64,000 nt of DNA, taken from Bacilli bacterium. GTDB lineage: Bacteria; Bacillota_I; Bacilli_A; RFN20; CAG-826. Shown in pieces: positions 45,948 to 55,563 of this stretch (the stretch's first letter is position 1; each line of letters starts with the position of its first letter). The stretch is from contig JAFSOD010000001.1 in the NCBI GenBank assembly GCA_017447165.1, positions 155,008 through 219,007 of the forward strand, written 5' to 3'. The notes under the pieces were generated by a model that worked only from the letters and a program-made list of their open reading frames with translations, searched no databases and had not been told where the DNA came from. Both the position numbers and the translations under genes were made by a program.

Positions 45948-48689
45948 ATGGATTATAAAGATACGTTACTAATGAATAAATCCAACTTCGAAATGAGAGG
46001 TAATCTTAATCAAAAAGAACCTGTCTTAGTCGAAGAGTGGAAAAAAGAAAATGTTTACGAACAAATGAACCTCAATCGTAAAGAGGCAAAAGAATTTGTT
46101 CTTCATGATGGGCCGCCTTACGCGAATGGCAATATGCACTGTGGACATATGCTCAATAGAATCCTAAAGGATTTTGTGGTCCGCTATAAGAATATGTGCG
46201 GATTTAAAACCCCATTTGTTTTTGGCTGGGACACTCACGGACTTCCTATTGAAAACCAAGTCACTAAAAGTGGAGTGAATAGAAAAACCACCCCAATCGT
46301 GGAATTTAGAAAGAAATGCGAAGAATACGCATTAACTCAAGTTAATAATCAAAGAGAACAAATTAGAAGACTGGGTTTAGTGGGTGATTTTGATAATCCA
46401 TATCTCACTTTAAAGAAAGAATACGAAGCTAGACAAATAGAAGCCTTTTCTAAGATGGCTCTTTCTGGTCTTATTTATAAAGGTTTAAAACCAGTTTATT
46501 GGTCTCCAAGTAGTGAATCCGCTCTAGCGGAAGCTGAGATTGAATATGCGGATGTTTTATCTAATTCCATTTATGTCGCTTTTAAAGTAAAAGACGGCAA
46601 AGGATTGTTAGATAATGACACTTCTTTAATTATTTGGACCACAACTCCTTGGACTTTACCTGCTAACTTAGCCATCTCTGCTCATCCTGATTTTGTGTAT
46701 GGCTTATATAGCACTAATAAAGGTAAATTCGTCTTCTTAAAAGAATTTGAAAAGTCTTTAAGTGAAGAATTAGGTTTCGAAGATATTAAACTCTTGAAAG
46801 AGTTTACTGGTAAAGAATTAGAATTCGTAGTTTGTAAACACCCATTCTACGATAGAGATTCTTTAGTGATTGTAGGTACTCACGTCACTAATGACGCTGG
46901 TACCGGCTTAGTCCATACCGCTCCAGGACACGGTGTAGAAGACTATCAAGTTTGTTTAAATTATCCTGGAAAAGGATTGGAGCCATATTGCCCAGTTGAT
47001 GAAAAGGGCTATATGATGCCTGGAACTGGAAGTAGAATCGAAGGCCTATTTTATGAAAAGGCTAACGATGTCGTTTTAGAAATCTTAAAAGAAAATGGTG
47101 CATTACTTAAACACTCTACCTTTACTCATAGTTATCCTCATGATTGGAGAACCGGTAAACCTCTTATCTTTAGAGCGACCGCCCAATGGTTCTGCTCCAT
47201 TGAACCAATTAGAGAAGAATTATTAAAAATAATTCATGAAGTCAAATGGTACCCTGCTTGGGGCGAAAATAGAATGGTCAATATGATTAAAGATCGTGGT
47301 GACTGGTGTATATCACGTCAAAGAGCGTGGGGTGTACCAATTCCTATTTTCTATGCCGAAGATGAAACCCCAATTATTGATGAATTAGTCTTCAAACACG
47401 TCGAAGAACTATTTAGAGAACACGGCAGTAATATTTGGTATGAATTGGATGCCAAAGACTTATTACCTGAAGGTTATACAAATCCTCATTCTCCTAATGG
47501 CAAATTCACTAAAGAAAAAGACATTATGGATGTTTGGTTTGATAGTGGATCATCCTGGAACGGAGTATTAGTAGAAAGAGGAACCACTTATCCTAGCGAT
47601 TTATATTTAGAAGGAAGCGACCAATATCGTGGTTGGTTTAACTCTTCCTTAATTGTTAGTGTTGCTACTAATCATAAAGCCCCATATAGAAGCGTAGTCT
47701 CCCATGGTTGGGTTTTAGATGAACACGGCGAACAAATGCATAAATCTAAAGGAAATGGTGTAGATCCAATTAAAATCGCTAATGTGTATGGTAGTGATAT
47801 CTTAAGACTTTGGACTGCCTCAATTGATTATCAACAAGACGTAAGAATTGGTGATAACCTCATTAAACAAGTGGCAGAGCAATACCGTAAGATTAGAAAC
47901 ACTCTTAAATTCATTTCTTGGAATTTAGTGGACTTTGATCCAAAAGACCAAGCTAAAGAATTCGCTAGAGTCGATGAATACATTTTAGCAAAGCTAAATA
48001 GACTCATTAAAGTATGTAAAACTAGCTTTGATAAATATGACTTTAGTAGCGCAACTAGCGAGATTTTTAACTTCTGCAGTAGTGATTTAAGTAGTTTCTA
48101 CTTAGATATCTCCAAAGATGTTTTATATTGTGAGTCTAAAGACTCTATTAGAAGAAAACAAACCCAAACAGTGTTATATAAAGTTGGTGAAGCTTTACTT
48201 AGAATTTTAAATCCTATTCTTCCATTTACAATGGATGAATTTAATAAGAATTTACCTGGTAGTAGAGCTAGAAACGTCCAATACTTAGATTACCCAGAAT
48301 ATTCAGAATCAGATGATTCAGCTTTACTTGAAGAATACGAAGAAATTCTTAAATTAAGAAGTGACGTTTTAAAAGCGTTAGAAGAATCTAGAAATCTTAA
48401 AGTTATTGGTTCCGCTCAAGAAGCATTTGTATCTATTGCTATCAAAGATAGCAAAGTTAAAGAAATAGCCTCTAAATTCTCTTTAGAAGAATTAGCAAAT
48501 CTATTCGTTGTTTCTGAAGTTAGTTTAGAAGAATCTAGCGAGCAAAAAGAATACGAAGTCTCCAAAGTAGAAGTTAGACGTCATGACGGTAAATTCTGTG
48601 AAAGATGCTGGAATTATTCTAGATTAGCCATCATTCAAGAAGACGGCACCTATTTATGTCCAAGATGTCAGAAAGTGATTCATAAATAA
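45948..48689 (+). CDS. ileS: Isoleucyl-tRNA synthetase
   Basis: Class I synthetase, 913 residues. HIGH box is YANGNMHCGHML near residue 56. CP1 editing domain has WTTTPWTLPANLA. The KMSKS loop reads GEQMHKSKGNGVDP near residue 596, with Gln and His in place of the first Lys and the first Ser. The C-terminal zinc knuckle is CERCW ... CPRCQ. SD AAAGGA precedes the ATG. lspA overlaps its last base. Confidence 0.96.
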   Translation: MDYKDTLLMNKSNFEMRGNLNQKEPVLVEEWKKENVYEQMNLNRKEAKEFVLHDGPPYANGNMHCGHMLNRILKDFVVRYKNMCGFKTPFVFGWDTHGLPIENQVTKSGVNRKTTPIVEFRKKCEEYALTQVNNQREQIRRLGLVGDFDNPYLTLKKEYEARQIEAFSKMALSGLIYKGLKPVYWSPSSESALAEAEIEYADVLSNSIYVAFKVKDGKGLLDNDTSLIIWTTTPWTLPANLAISAHPDFVYGLYSTNKGKFVFLKEFEKSLSEELGFEDIKLLKEFTGKELEFVVCKHPFYDRDSLVIVGTHVTNDAGTGLVHTAPGHGVEDYQVCLNYPGKGLEPYCPVDEKGYMMPGTGSRIEGLFYEKANDVVLEILKENGALLKHSTFTHSYPHDWRTGKPLIFRATAQWFCSIEPIREELLKIIHEVKWYPAWGENRMVNMIKDRGDWCISRQRAWGVPIPIFYAEDETPIIDELVFKHVEELFREHGSNIWYELDAKDLLPEGYTNPHSPNGKFTKEKDIMDVWFDSGSSWNGVLVERGTTYPSDLYLEGSDQYRGWFNSSLIVSVATNHKAPYRSVVSHGWVLDEHGEQMHKSKGNGVDPIKIANVYGSDILRLWTASIDYQQDVRIGDNLIKQVAEQYRKIRNTLKFISWNLVDFDPKDQAKEFARVDEYILAKLNRLIKVCKTSFDKYDFSSATSEIFNFCSSDLSSFYLDISKDVLYCESKDSIRRKQTQTVLYKVGEALLRILNPILPFTMDEFNKNLPGSRARNVQYLDYPEYSESDDSALLEEYEEILKLRSDVLKALEESRNLKVIGSAQEAFVSIAIKDSKVKEIASKFSLEELANLFVVSEVSLEESSEQKEYEVSKVEVRRHDGKFCERCWNYSRLAIIQEDGTYLCPRCQKVIHK

Positions 48690-49345
48690 TGAAAGAGAAG
48701 ATTTTACCTAAACTTAAATGGTTCTTTGCTTCCTTTATTTGGTTAGGAATTCTCTTTTTAATCATGGACATCGTTAGCAAAAACGTTGTCGTTAGTGCTT
48801 ATAAAAGTGGTGCCTTAAGTAGTGATGGGGCAGTTTTAATCCCTAATTTCTTAAGAGTCCAATATATTGTAAATAACCATTTTGTCTTTGGATTAGATTT
48901 ATTTAAAAATGATGTTGCAACCCGTATAGTATTTGTCATTGTGGCCTTAGGTATCACCGCTGGAATCATAGTATTCCTTGTTAAAAAGTGGGGTAAGGTC
49001 CATAGATTCTATAAAGCCTGTTTAATGATGATTATGGCAGGCGCTATTGGTAACTCTATTGACCGTATTTTCTATACCTCAAGTTACTTAGGATCTTCAG
49101 TTACTGGTGTTGTAGACTGGATTGATTTCTATGGTATTTGGAATTTCCATTTTAACATTGCTGATGTTGCGGTAGTTGTCGCGGCGATTATGATGATTAT
49201 ATTTATGATCATCACTGAGATTATCGAATATCGTAAGAAAGTAAAAGCACAACCAAAAACTTCTGAAGATAACGTTAAAGTTGTCTCAAAAACTGAACAA
49301 GAAAAAAATAAATTCTTAGAAAAGAAAGAAAATAAAGATGAATAG
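48689..49345 (+). CDS. lspA: Lipoprotein signal peptidase (signal peptidase II)
   Basis: Membrane aspartyl protease that removes signal peptides from prolipoproteins such as the nuclease encoded upstream. 218 residues with four membrane segments; the catalytic aspartates lie in GNSIDRIFY and FNIADVAV. A charged ~35-residue C-terminal tail makes it longer than the usual 150-170. It starts at the ileS stop and overlaps rluD by 8 bp: ileS-lspA-rluD is a common Firmicutes order. Confidence 0.95.
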   Translation: MKEKILPKLKWFFASFIWLGILFLIMDIVSKNVVVSAYKSGALSSDGAVLIPNFLRVQYIVNNHFVFGLDLFKNDVATRIVFVIVALGITAGIIVFLVKKWGKVHRFYKACLMMIMAGAIGNSIDRIFYTSSYLGSSVTGVVDWIDFYGIWNFHFNIADVAVVVAAIMMIIFMIITEIIEYRKKVKAQPKTSEDNVKVVSKTEQEKNKFLEKKENKDE

Positions 49346-50243
49346 AATTGTGGTGGATGAAGCAAATTCTAATCTTAGATTAGATAAGTTTTTATCTACA
49401 CATTTTGCTGAATTTTCCCGTTCTCATATCGCTAAGCTTATTGATGAAGAGAACTGTTTTGTTAATGGAAAAATTGCTAAAGCATCTTTAAAGCTTAAAG
49501 CAGGGGATGAAATTGAAATAAATATCCCGGAAGTAAAAGAACTAGAAATTGAAAAAGAAGATATCCCTTTAGATATTGTTTATGAAGATAGCGATATCTT
49601 AATTATTAATAAACCTCAAGGAATGGTGGTTCATCCTGCAAATGGTCATTATGAGCACACTTTAGTTAACGCGATTTTAGCACACTGTAATGATTTAAGT
49701 GGCATTAATGGAGTAATGCGTCCTGGTATTGTCCACCGTATTGATAAAGACACTAGTGGGTTAATATGTGTTGCTAAGAATGATAAGGCTCATATGTCTC
49801 TTGCTGACCAACTTAAAGACCATACTATGTCTAGAACTTATGTCGCTTTAACTAAAGGAGTGATTCCTGAAAATAGTGGAGAGATCAATTTACCAATAGG
49901 AAGAGATCCAAGAAATCGCCAAAAGATGGCAGTGACTCGTACTAACTCCAAAGAAGCAATTACGTATTTTAAAGTTCTAGAAAGATATTGTGACCACACT
50001 TTAGTGGAGTGTCATCTTAAGACTGGTAGAACTCACCAAATTAGAGTCCATCTCTCTTATATCGGCTTCCCTGTTGAAGGCGATCCACTTTATAGTGGTA
50101 GAAAATATGACACACTATATAAAAACGGCCAATTACTCGTGGCCGTTGGTCTTAAGTTAGTTCACCCATCTACTAATAAAGAGATGGAATTTAAAATTGA
50201 ATTACCAGATTACTTCAAGGAAGTATTATCTCATCTAATATAG
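49338..50243 (+). CDS. RluD-type 23S rRNA pseudouridine synthase
   Basis: 301 residues. N-terminal S4 domain (residues ~10-65, LRLDKFLSTHFAEFSRSHIAKLI), then the RluA/RluD catalytic domain with HRIDKDTSGL near residue 131 carrying the catalytic aspartate, LVECHLKTGRTHQIRVH, and GDPLYSGR. Target is probably the large-subunit rRNA. It overlaps lspA by 8 bp and shares 13 bp tail-to-tail with rnhC. Confidence 0.93.
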   Translation: MNRIVVDEANSNLRLDKFLSTHFAEFSRSHIAKLIDEENCFVNGKIAKASLKLKAGDEIEINIPEVKELEIEKEDIPLDIVYEDSDILIINKPQGMVVHPANGHYEHTLVNAILAHCNDLSGINGVMRPGIVHRIDKDTSGLICVAKNDKAHMSLADQLKDHTMSRTYVALTKGVIPENSGEINLPIGRDPRNRQKMAVTRTNSKEAITYFKVLERYCDHTLVECHLKTGRTHQIRVHLSYIGFPVEGDPLYSGRKYDTLYKNGQLLVAVGLKLVHPSTNKEMEFKIELPDYFKEVLSHLI

Positions 50244-51124
50244 TTCTTAAAGTTTCTTTTAACTAGACTATCAAATTCCTCTTGTCCTACTTTATCTAAG
50301 AGGATTTTTTTAAATTCGTCGGCTTTTTTACCTGCGCCAAATGGGAATTCTAGCCCGTATTTAGCTTCTAACTTATCTTTTTCTAATAAGAAATAGTATC
50401 TAGCGATAACACTGGCTAAAGCTACGCTTGGGAATCTAGATTCACCTTTAGTTTTAAAGGAAATTCCTTTTAAGATTGGTTCATCGTCTTTATCTAAATA
50501 AGAATAGTATCTTTCTTCAGAGACAAATTGGTCGACATAAATAGCGATAACGTCTTCATATTCCTTATGCATATTGCTTAAAGCGCGGTTATGCATTTTC
50601 GCTTTTAAAGAATTTAAATTCTTTCCTTTTGCGGTCATCTCGTTATATTTAGAGTTAGGTAAAGTGAGTTTAGAAAACTTAAATTCTTTTACTAAGATTG
50701 GTCCAAGTTCTCTAATTTTTTTATCAGTCATCTTTTTAGAATCAACAACACCTAGTTCTTTTAATCTTTGATATTGGTTGTTATTCATATAGGCCGCAAC
50801 AACGATCATTGGTAGATAGAAATCACCAACACCGACTTCATCGCTTCCAATTTGTTCACCAAAATCGACAATGTGTAGTTTTTCTTCTGGTTCCTTATTT
50901 TCAATAGTGACTTCTCCCCATTTAGATGCTTCTTCATAAGCTTCTGGTCCTGAAAATACAACAGTTCTTCTAGCTTTCTTAGAGACATAACCTCTAATGA
51001 CTACGTCTTTTAATGGAGCAACAAAATCAACATATTCTCCGATTTCGCCAGTTGAAGTGGAAGAATAATATTCTTTAATCTTTTGATATTCTTCAATTGA
51101 GAACTTTAATGTCACTGTCGCCAT
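50231..51124 (-). CDS. rnhC: Ribonuclease HIII
   Basis: Cleaves RNA in RNA-DNA hybrids. ATG 51124 gives 297 residues starting MATVTLKFSIEEYQKIKEYY, typical of the N-terminal TBP-like substrate-binding domain. Catalytic domain: IGSDEVGVGDFYLP, VDSKKMTDKKI, and AIYVDQF plus SVALASVIARY. An upstream start at 51223 would run through the divergent promoter region and is unlikely. No good SD is visible. It is transcribed divergently from mutS2, with 58 bp between the two starts. Confidence 0.93.
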   Translation of the reverse strand: MATVTLKFSIEEYQKIKEYYSSTSTGEIGEYVDFVAPLKDVVIRGYVSKKARRTVVFSGPEAYEEASKWGEVTIENKEPEEKLHIVDFGEQIGSDEVGVGDFYLPMIVVAAYMNNNQYQRLKELGVVDSKKMTDKKIRELGPILVKEFKFSKLTLPNSKYNEMTAKGKNLNSLKAKMHNRALSNMHKEYEDVIAIYVDQFVSEERYYSYLDKDDEPILKGISFKTKGESRFPSVALASVIARYYFLLEKDKLEAKYGLEFPFGAGKKADEFKKILLDKVGQEEFDSLVKRNFKNYIR

Positions 51125-51182
51125 ATATAATAACTCTATCAATTTTGTTCTAAAATTTATAGCAAAAACATATAATAGTGGT

Positions 51183-53489
51183 ATGCAACAAGTGGAACTA
51201 ACTTTAGAATTTTCTAAAATCAAAGAATTTCTTAAAGAATACGCAAAAACTGAATTAGGTAGAGAACATATCGACTCTATTTCTTTTAGTGTTGATAAAG
51301 ATCACATCCAAAAAGAATTAGATATCCTAAAAGAGATGATGGATTTGTTATCTCGATATAGCGATTTACCAATCTTTACTTCTGTATCAATTCTTAGACT
51401 CATTGATATCGCTAAAAAGACCGCTTTAATGACTCCTCAAGATCTTAACCATGTCTCTAACGATATCGAAACATCTATAAGATTAATCAAACATTTAGAT
51501 AAAATCAAAGATGATTTTCCTTTAATTAGTGAACTTTGTTCACAGTTTAGTGATTTATCATCTTTAAATAAAGAAATTAAAAGAGTAATTACTCCTCAAC
51601 TAACAGTGAGTGATAATGCCTCAAGTGAACTAAAGGCTATCAGACAAAAGATAAAGACTTTAGAATCGCAACTTAATTCCAGAATTACTAGTATCGCTAG
51701 TAGTTATTCTTCCTATTTAAGTGATGTCAATCTCACGATTAGAGAAGGCCATTTTGTTTTACCAGTAAAGACTGGCTTTAAGAATAAAGTCCTAGGTATT
51801 GTTTATGATGTCTCTGATAGTGGTAATACCACTTTCATTGAGCCGTTAGAGATTGTCCAAATTAATAACGACATCGCCTCTAAAAAGATCGAGGAAAATG
51901 AAGAAGTAAGAAAAATCTTAAAAGGATTAACCGCTTTAGTGTTACTCCAAGAAAAAGAAGTGATTAAAAATAACGAGATTATCGCTAGACTTGATTTCTT
52001 ATCTTCTAAAGCTAGATACGCGCTTGACAATGAGATGAATGTTGCTAAATTATCAGATAAATCTGAGATTCATCTTTTAGATGCTCGACATCCTTTAATT
52101 GATAAAGCTAAAGTTGTTAGCAACGATTATCATCTTAATAGCGATAAAAGAATTGTGATTATCTCTGGCCCTAACGCTGGAGGTAAAACGGTATCTATTA
52201 AAACTGTAGGCTTACTTGTTTATATGAATCAAAGCGGACTTGCTCTACCAGCAAGTAAAGCCGAACTAGGAATAGTGAAGAATATCTATTTAGATATTGG
52301 AGATAATCAATCGTTAAGTGATAACTTATCAACTTTCTCCGCTCATATGAAAAATATTGGCGAGATTTTAGATGTCGTTAAAGGCACTGATTTAGTACTA
52401 CTAGATGAACTTGGAACTGGTACCGATCCTAAAGAAGGAGAACTAATTGCTTTAGGAATAGTGAAATATTTAGAAGCTAAAAAACCACTTTGTCTAATTT
52501 CATCTCACTATTCAAAGATTAAAGAATACGCTTTTATAAGCGATAATATTGAAAATAGCTCTATGCTATTTGACGAATCAAAATTAGCCCCAACTTATAA
52601 ATATAAATATTCTGTTCCTGGTAAATCGTATGGCATTGAAGTGGCCTCTAGATATGGCATTAAAGATGAAATTATTGCGGAAGCAAAAAAAGAATTAGAA
52701 GAAAACTCTAATAATAGATTTGAAAACTTACTTAAAATCCTACAATCAGGAGTGGAACAAAACGAGCGTCTAAAAGACGAACTTAATAAGGAAAGAGAAA
52801 ATCTCATCAAAGAACAAAAAGCCTTAGAAATCGCCCAAAAGAGTGTCCAAAACCAAAAAGATCACCTCTTAGAAGAAGTGAAGTTAGAAAAAAAGCAGAT
52901 TATCTCTTCAACTAAAAAAGAAATCGAAGAAATAATTAAGGCCCTTTCTAAAGATGATATTAAGCTTCATGAAGTCGTAGAACTTAAAAAGAAAGTAGAA
53001 AACCTTCAAGATGACATTGAGACTATTTTCTATAACGAAGAAATATCTATAGATGATTATGTTTCTATGCCAAGCATGAATTTAGAAGGAAGAGTCATTA
53101 GACTTAAAGGTAATAAGGCTACTTTAATGAGTCTAGATGGCTTTGAAATTCAGGTAGAAAAAGCGAAACTTCATAAAATAGAGGCTCCTAAAGTTAACAT
53201 AGTTAAAAACAAAAATGAACACTACGAAGATAAAATAAACACTAACGTGGGATTAGAACTCAATATTATTGGTTTGCACCGAGATGAAGCTTTAGATGCA
53301 TTAAAGAAATATATTGATGCCTGTATGGTGAAAAACTTAAAACAAGTTCGTATCATTCACGGCTTTGGTAGTGGAGTTCTTAGAAAAATGACCCATGAAT
53401 ATTTATCTAGTCTAAAGGGAGTGAAATTCCGCTTAGGAGATATTCATGAAGGTGGTAGTGGGGCGACAGTGGTAATTTTCCATGACTGA
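51183..53489 (+). CDS. mutS2: MutS2 endonuclease/ATPase
   Basis: 768 residues. It lacks the mismatch-recognition domain of MutS and has core/clamp helices, the ATPase with Walker A GPNAGGKTVS near residue 327 and LDELGTGTDPKEG, a long coiled coil (~500-590), and a C-terminal Smr domain (GLHRDEAL ... IIHGFGSGVLR, residues ~690-768). The family acts in recombination control or in ribosome-collision rescue. TATAAT lies 6 bases before the ATG with no clear SD, so a leaderless mRNA is likely. uvrC overlaps its end by 8 bp. Confidence 0.95.
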   Translation: MQQVELTLEFSKIKEFLKEYAKTELGREHIDSISFSVDKDHIQKELDILKEMMDLLSRYSDLPIFTSVSILRLIDIAKKTALMTPQDLNHVSNDIETSIRLIKHLDKIKDDFPLISELCSQFSDLSSLNKEIKRVITPQLTVSDNASSELKAIRQKIKTLESQLNSRITSIASSYSSYLSDVNLTIREGHFVLPVKTGFKNKVLGIVYDVSDSGNTTFIEPLEIVQINNDIASKKIEENEEVRKILKGLTALVLLQEKEVIKNNEIIARLDFLSSKARYALDNEMNVAKLSDKSEIHLLDARHPLIDKAKVVSNDYHLNSDKRIVIISGPNAGGKTVSIKTVGLLVYMNQSGLALPASKAELGIVKNIYLDIGDNQSLSDNLSTFSAHMKNIGEILDVVKGTDLVLLDELGTGTDPKEGELIALGIVKYLEAKKPLCLISSHYSKIKEYAFISDNIENSSMLFDESKLAPTYKYKYSVPGKSYGIEVASRYGIKDEIIAEAKKELEENSNNRFENLLKILQSGVEQNERLKDELNKERENLIKEQKALEIAQKSVQNQKDHLLEEVKLEKKQIISSTKKEIEEIIKALSKDDIKLHEVVELKKKVENLQDDIETIFYNEEISIDDYVSMPSMNLEGRVIRLKGNKATLMSLDGFEIQVEKAKLHKIEAPKVNIVKNKNEHYEDKINTNVGLELNIIGLHRDEALDALKKYIDACMVKNLKQVRIIHGFGSGVLRKMTHEYLSSLKGVKFRLGDIHEGGSGATVVIFHD

Positions 53490-55236
53490 AAAAATTAAGG
53501 TTTTAATTTCTAATTTAAAGCACTCTCCAGGAGTGTATTTAATGTACGATAAAAACAATACTGTCATCTATGTTGGCAAAGCCAAAGATCTTCAAAAAAG
53601 AGTGTCTCAGTATTTCCTTAGGCCTCAATCTGGAAAAGTTTTTAAGATGGTACAGAATGTTGATCATTTCGAGACTATTATTGTTCAAAATGAAAAAGAA
53701 GCTTTAGTCCTTGAAATGAATTTAATTCATCAATATTATCCAAGGTTTAATATTTTATTAAAAGATGGTAGTCACTACCCATATATCGCCTTAAAAAAGA
53801 AGGGTGATGTCACTTTATCTATTAAAAGAAATAATAAAGATAAAAATTATGATTATTATGGTCCTTTCCCTAATAGTGGAGCGGCCTATAAAATGGTGGA
53901 CCTTATTAATAAAATATATCCAATTAGAAAATGTCGAAATATTCCTACAAGCGTTTGTCTATATTATCATTTAGGGCAATGCCTTGCTCCATGCGTCAAT
54001 AAAATTGACGAAAGTGTTTATGATGAGCTTAGAAGCGAGATTAAAGAATTCCTTAATGGTAACAACCATCAAAAAGTGATGGAACTTAAAAATAAGATGA
54101 ATGAGGCAAGCGCTAAACTTGAATTTGAACTTGCCCAAGAATATAAATCTTTAATTGATTCTATTGAGCATATTAATACATCTCAATCTGTAGAAACTAA
54201 AGATAAAACTGATCGAGACATTTTTGCTTATTCAACTAGAAACGGTTATTTATCTCTAGCCTTTTTAATTTATAGAAAAGGAATGTTACTTGGTAAAGAA
54301 GCTCATGTTGTTGAAGAATTTGGTGATACTGAAGAGCAAGTTATCGATTTAATTACTCAGTTATATGAAAGATGTCCTTTACCAACTGAAATAGTGATTA
54401 ATTCAGATAATATCGCTCAAGAATTAGAAAGTTATTTAGATGTGAATGTCAACTCTGTTAGTAAAGGGAAAGTCTATGACCTTATTTTAAGTGCGAAAAG
54501 TAACGCAGATAACGCATTAGACGAATATTTCTTATCTTCTAAACTTGATACCGATAAGATTGCTCTAATAGAAGAATTAGGTAAGTTATTACAAATTAAA
54601 ACCCCTTATCACATTGAATTATTTGATAATTCTCATTTACAAGGCTCTTCTCCAGTCGGAGCGATGGTGGCCTATATTAACGGAGAAGCTGCGAAAAACT
54701 TATATCGTAAATTTAAAATTGAACATGAAGAATCTCGAGATGACTTTGCCTCAATGAAAGAAGTTATCACTAGACACTATTCAAGATTAAAAGCAGAAAA
54801 TAAGAAGATGCCAGATCTAATTTTAGTCGATGGTGGACTCCCTCAAGTTAAAAGCGCCATTCAAGCTTTAAAAGATATCGAAGTCTCTATTCCAATATTT
54901 GGTTTATATAAAGATGACAAACATTCCACAAGTGGATTAATTGATATTAACGGACTAGAATATCCAATTAACGATAAGAAATTATTCTTCTTATTAACAA
55001 GGATGCAAGATGAAGTACATCGCTTCGCTATAACTTTCCATAAACAAAAAAGAAATAAAGCGATGACTGTTTCTATTTTTGAAGATGTTAAAGGTTTAGG
55101 AAATAAAAGAAGAGAATTATTAGAGCATTTCTATCCAGATATTAATTTATTAAAAGAAGCATCAATAGATGATCTAAGTCAAATTCTTCCTAAAGATGTG
55201 GCTGTTGCTCTATATAACAAGCTACGAGGGAATTAA
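53482..55236 (+). CDS. uvrC: Excinuclease ABC subunit C
   Basis: Makes both incisions in nucleotide-excision repair with UvrB. 584 residues: GIY-YIG nuclease at the N-terminus (PGVYLMYDKNNTVIYVGKAK), UvrB-binding UVR helix pair (~200-235, KMNEASAKLEFELAQEYK), RNase H-like C-terminal nuclease (LFDNSHLQGSSPVGAMV, LILVDGGLPQ), and a C-terminal helix-hairpin-helix. Cysteines of the iron-sulfur type (RKCRN ... CLYYHLGQCLAPC) are present. Confidence 0.96.
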   Translation: MTEKIKVLISNLKHSPGVYLMYDKNNTVIYVGKAKDLQKRVSQYFLRPQSGKVFKMVQNVDHFETIIVQNEKEALVLEMNLIHQYYPRFNILLKDGSHYPYIALKKKGDVTLSIKRNNKDKNYDYYGPFPNSGAAYKMVDLINKIYPIRKCRNIPTSVCLYYHLGQCLAPCVNKIDESVYDELRSEIKEFLNGNNHQKVMELKNKMNEASAKLEFELAQEYKSLIDSIEHINTSQSVETKDKTDRDIFAYSTRNGYLSLAFLIYRKGMLLGKEAHVVEEFGDTEEQVIDLITQLYERCPLPTEIVINSDNIAQELESYLDVNVNSVSKGKVYDLILSAKSNADNALDEYFLSSKLDTDKIALIEELGKLLQIKTPYHIELFDNSHLQGSSPVGAMVAYINGEAAKNLYRKFKIEHEESRDDFASMKEVITRHYSRLKAENKKMPDLILVDGGLPQVKSAIQALKDIEVSIPIFGLYKDDKHSTSGLIDINGLEYPINDKKLFFLLTRMQDEVHRFAITFHKQKRNKAMTVSIFEDVKGLGNKRRELLEHFYPDINLLKEASIDDLSQILPKDVAVALYNKLRGN

Positions 55237-55246
55237 TAAATTAAAC

Positions 55247-55275
55247 TTGAAAAATATCTTGTTCTTGTGGATAAT
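55247..55275 (+). promoter_or_regulatory. Promoter of tRNA-Arg, overlapping a DnaA box
   Basis: TTGAAA and GATAAT with 17-bp spacing, 32 bp before the tRNA. The perfect DnaA-box sequence TGTGGATAA at 55266-55274 overlaps the -10; a single box may be coincidental. Confidence 0.6.
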
Positions 55276-55307
55276 ATATAGGCGTTATCAAAAGTAACAG
55301 CGAATTT

Positions 55308-55384
<77 letters not shown>

Positions 55385-55396
55385 TTATGAGCGATT

Positions 55397-55427
55397 GGAG
55401 ATTAATAGTGATATTAGTCTCCTTTTT
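55397..55427 (+). terminator. Terminator of tRNA-Arg
   Basis: Arms GGAGATTAAT and ATTAGTCTCC (one G-U pair) with a 6-base loop, followed by TTTTT, 12 bp after the tRNA. Confidence 0.85.
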
Positions 55428-55460
55428 CTTATTTTTAAGCGTTTTTAGATACTTTTTCGA

Positions 55461-55493
55461 CTAAAAAAAGCAGTTCGAACTGTCGGACTGCTT
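55461..55493 (-). terminator. Terminator of the recombinase genes
   Basis: Minus strand AAGCAGT and ACTGCTT arms (12-base loop containing a further palindrome), then a T-run; about 70 bp beyond the recombinase stop. Confidence 0.75.
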
Positions 55494-55563
55494 ATTCTGA
55501 TATTTTTCATAAAAAAGGGTAGTAGTAGATTCGAAGAACGTTTCAAATCTTTTCAAGGGTAGT

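Noticed and set aside
55515..55563. AAGGGTAGT direct repeats as att sites of the recombinase element
   Set aside because: They are only 40 bp apart on the same side of the recombinase genes, do not match the tRNA 3' end, and have no partner at the other end.
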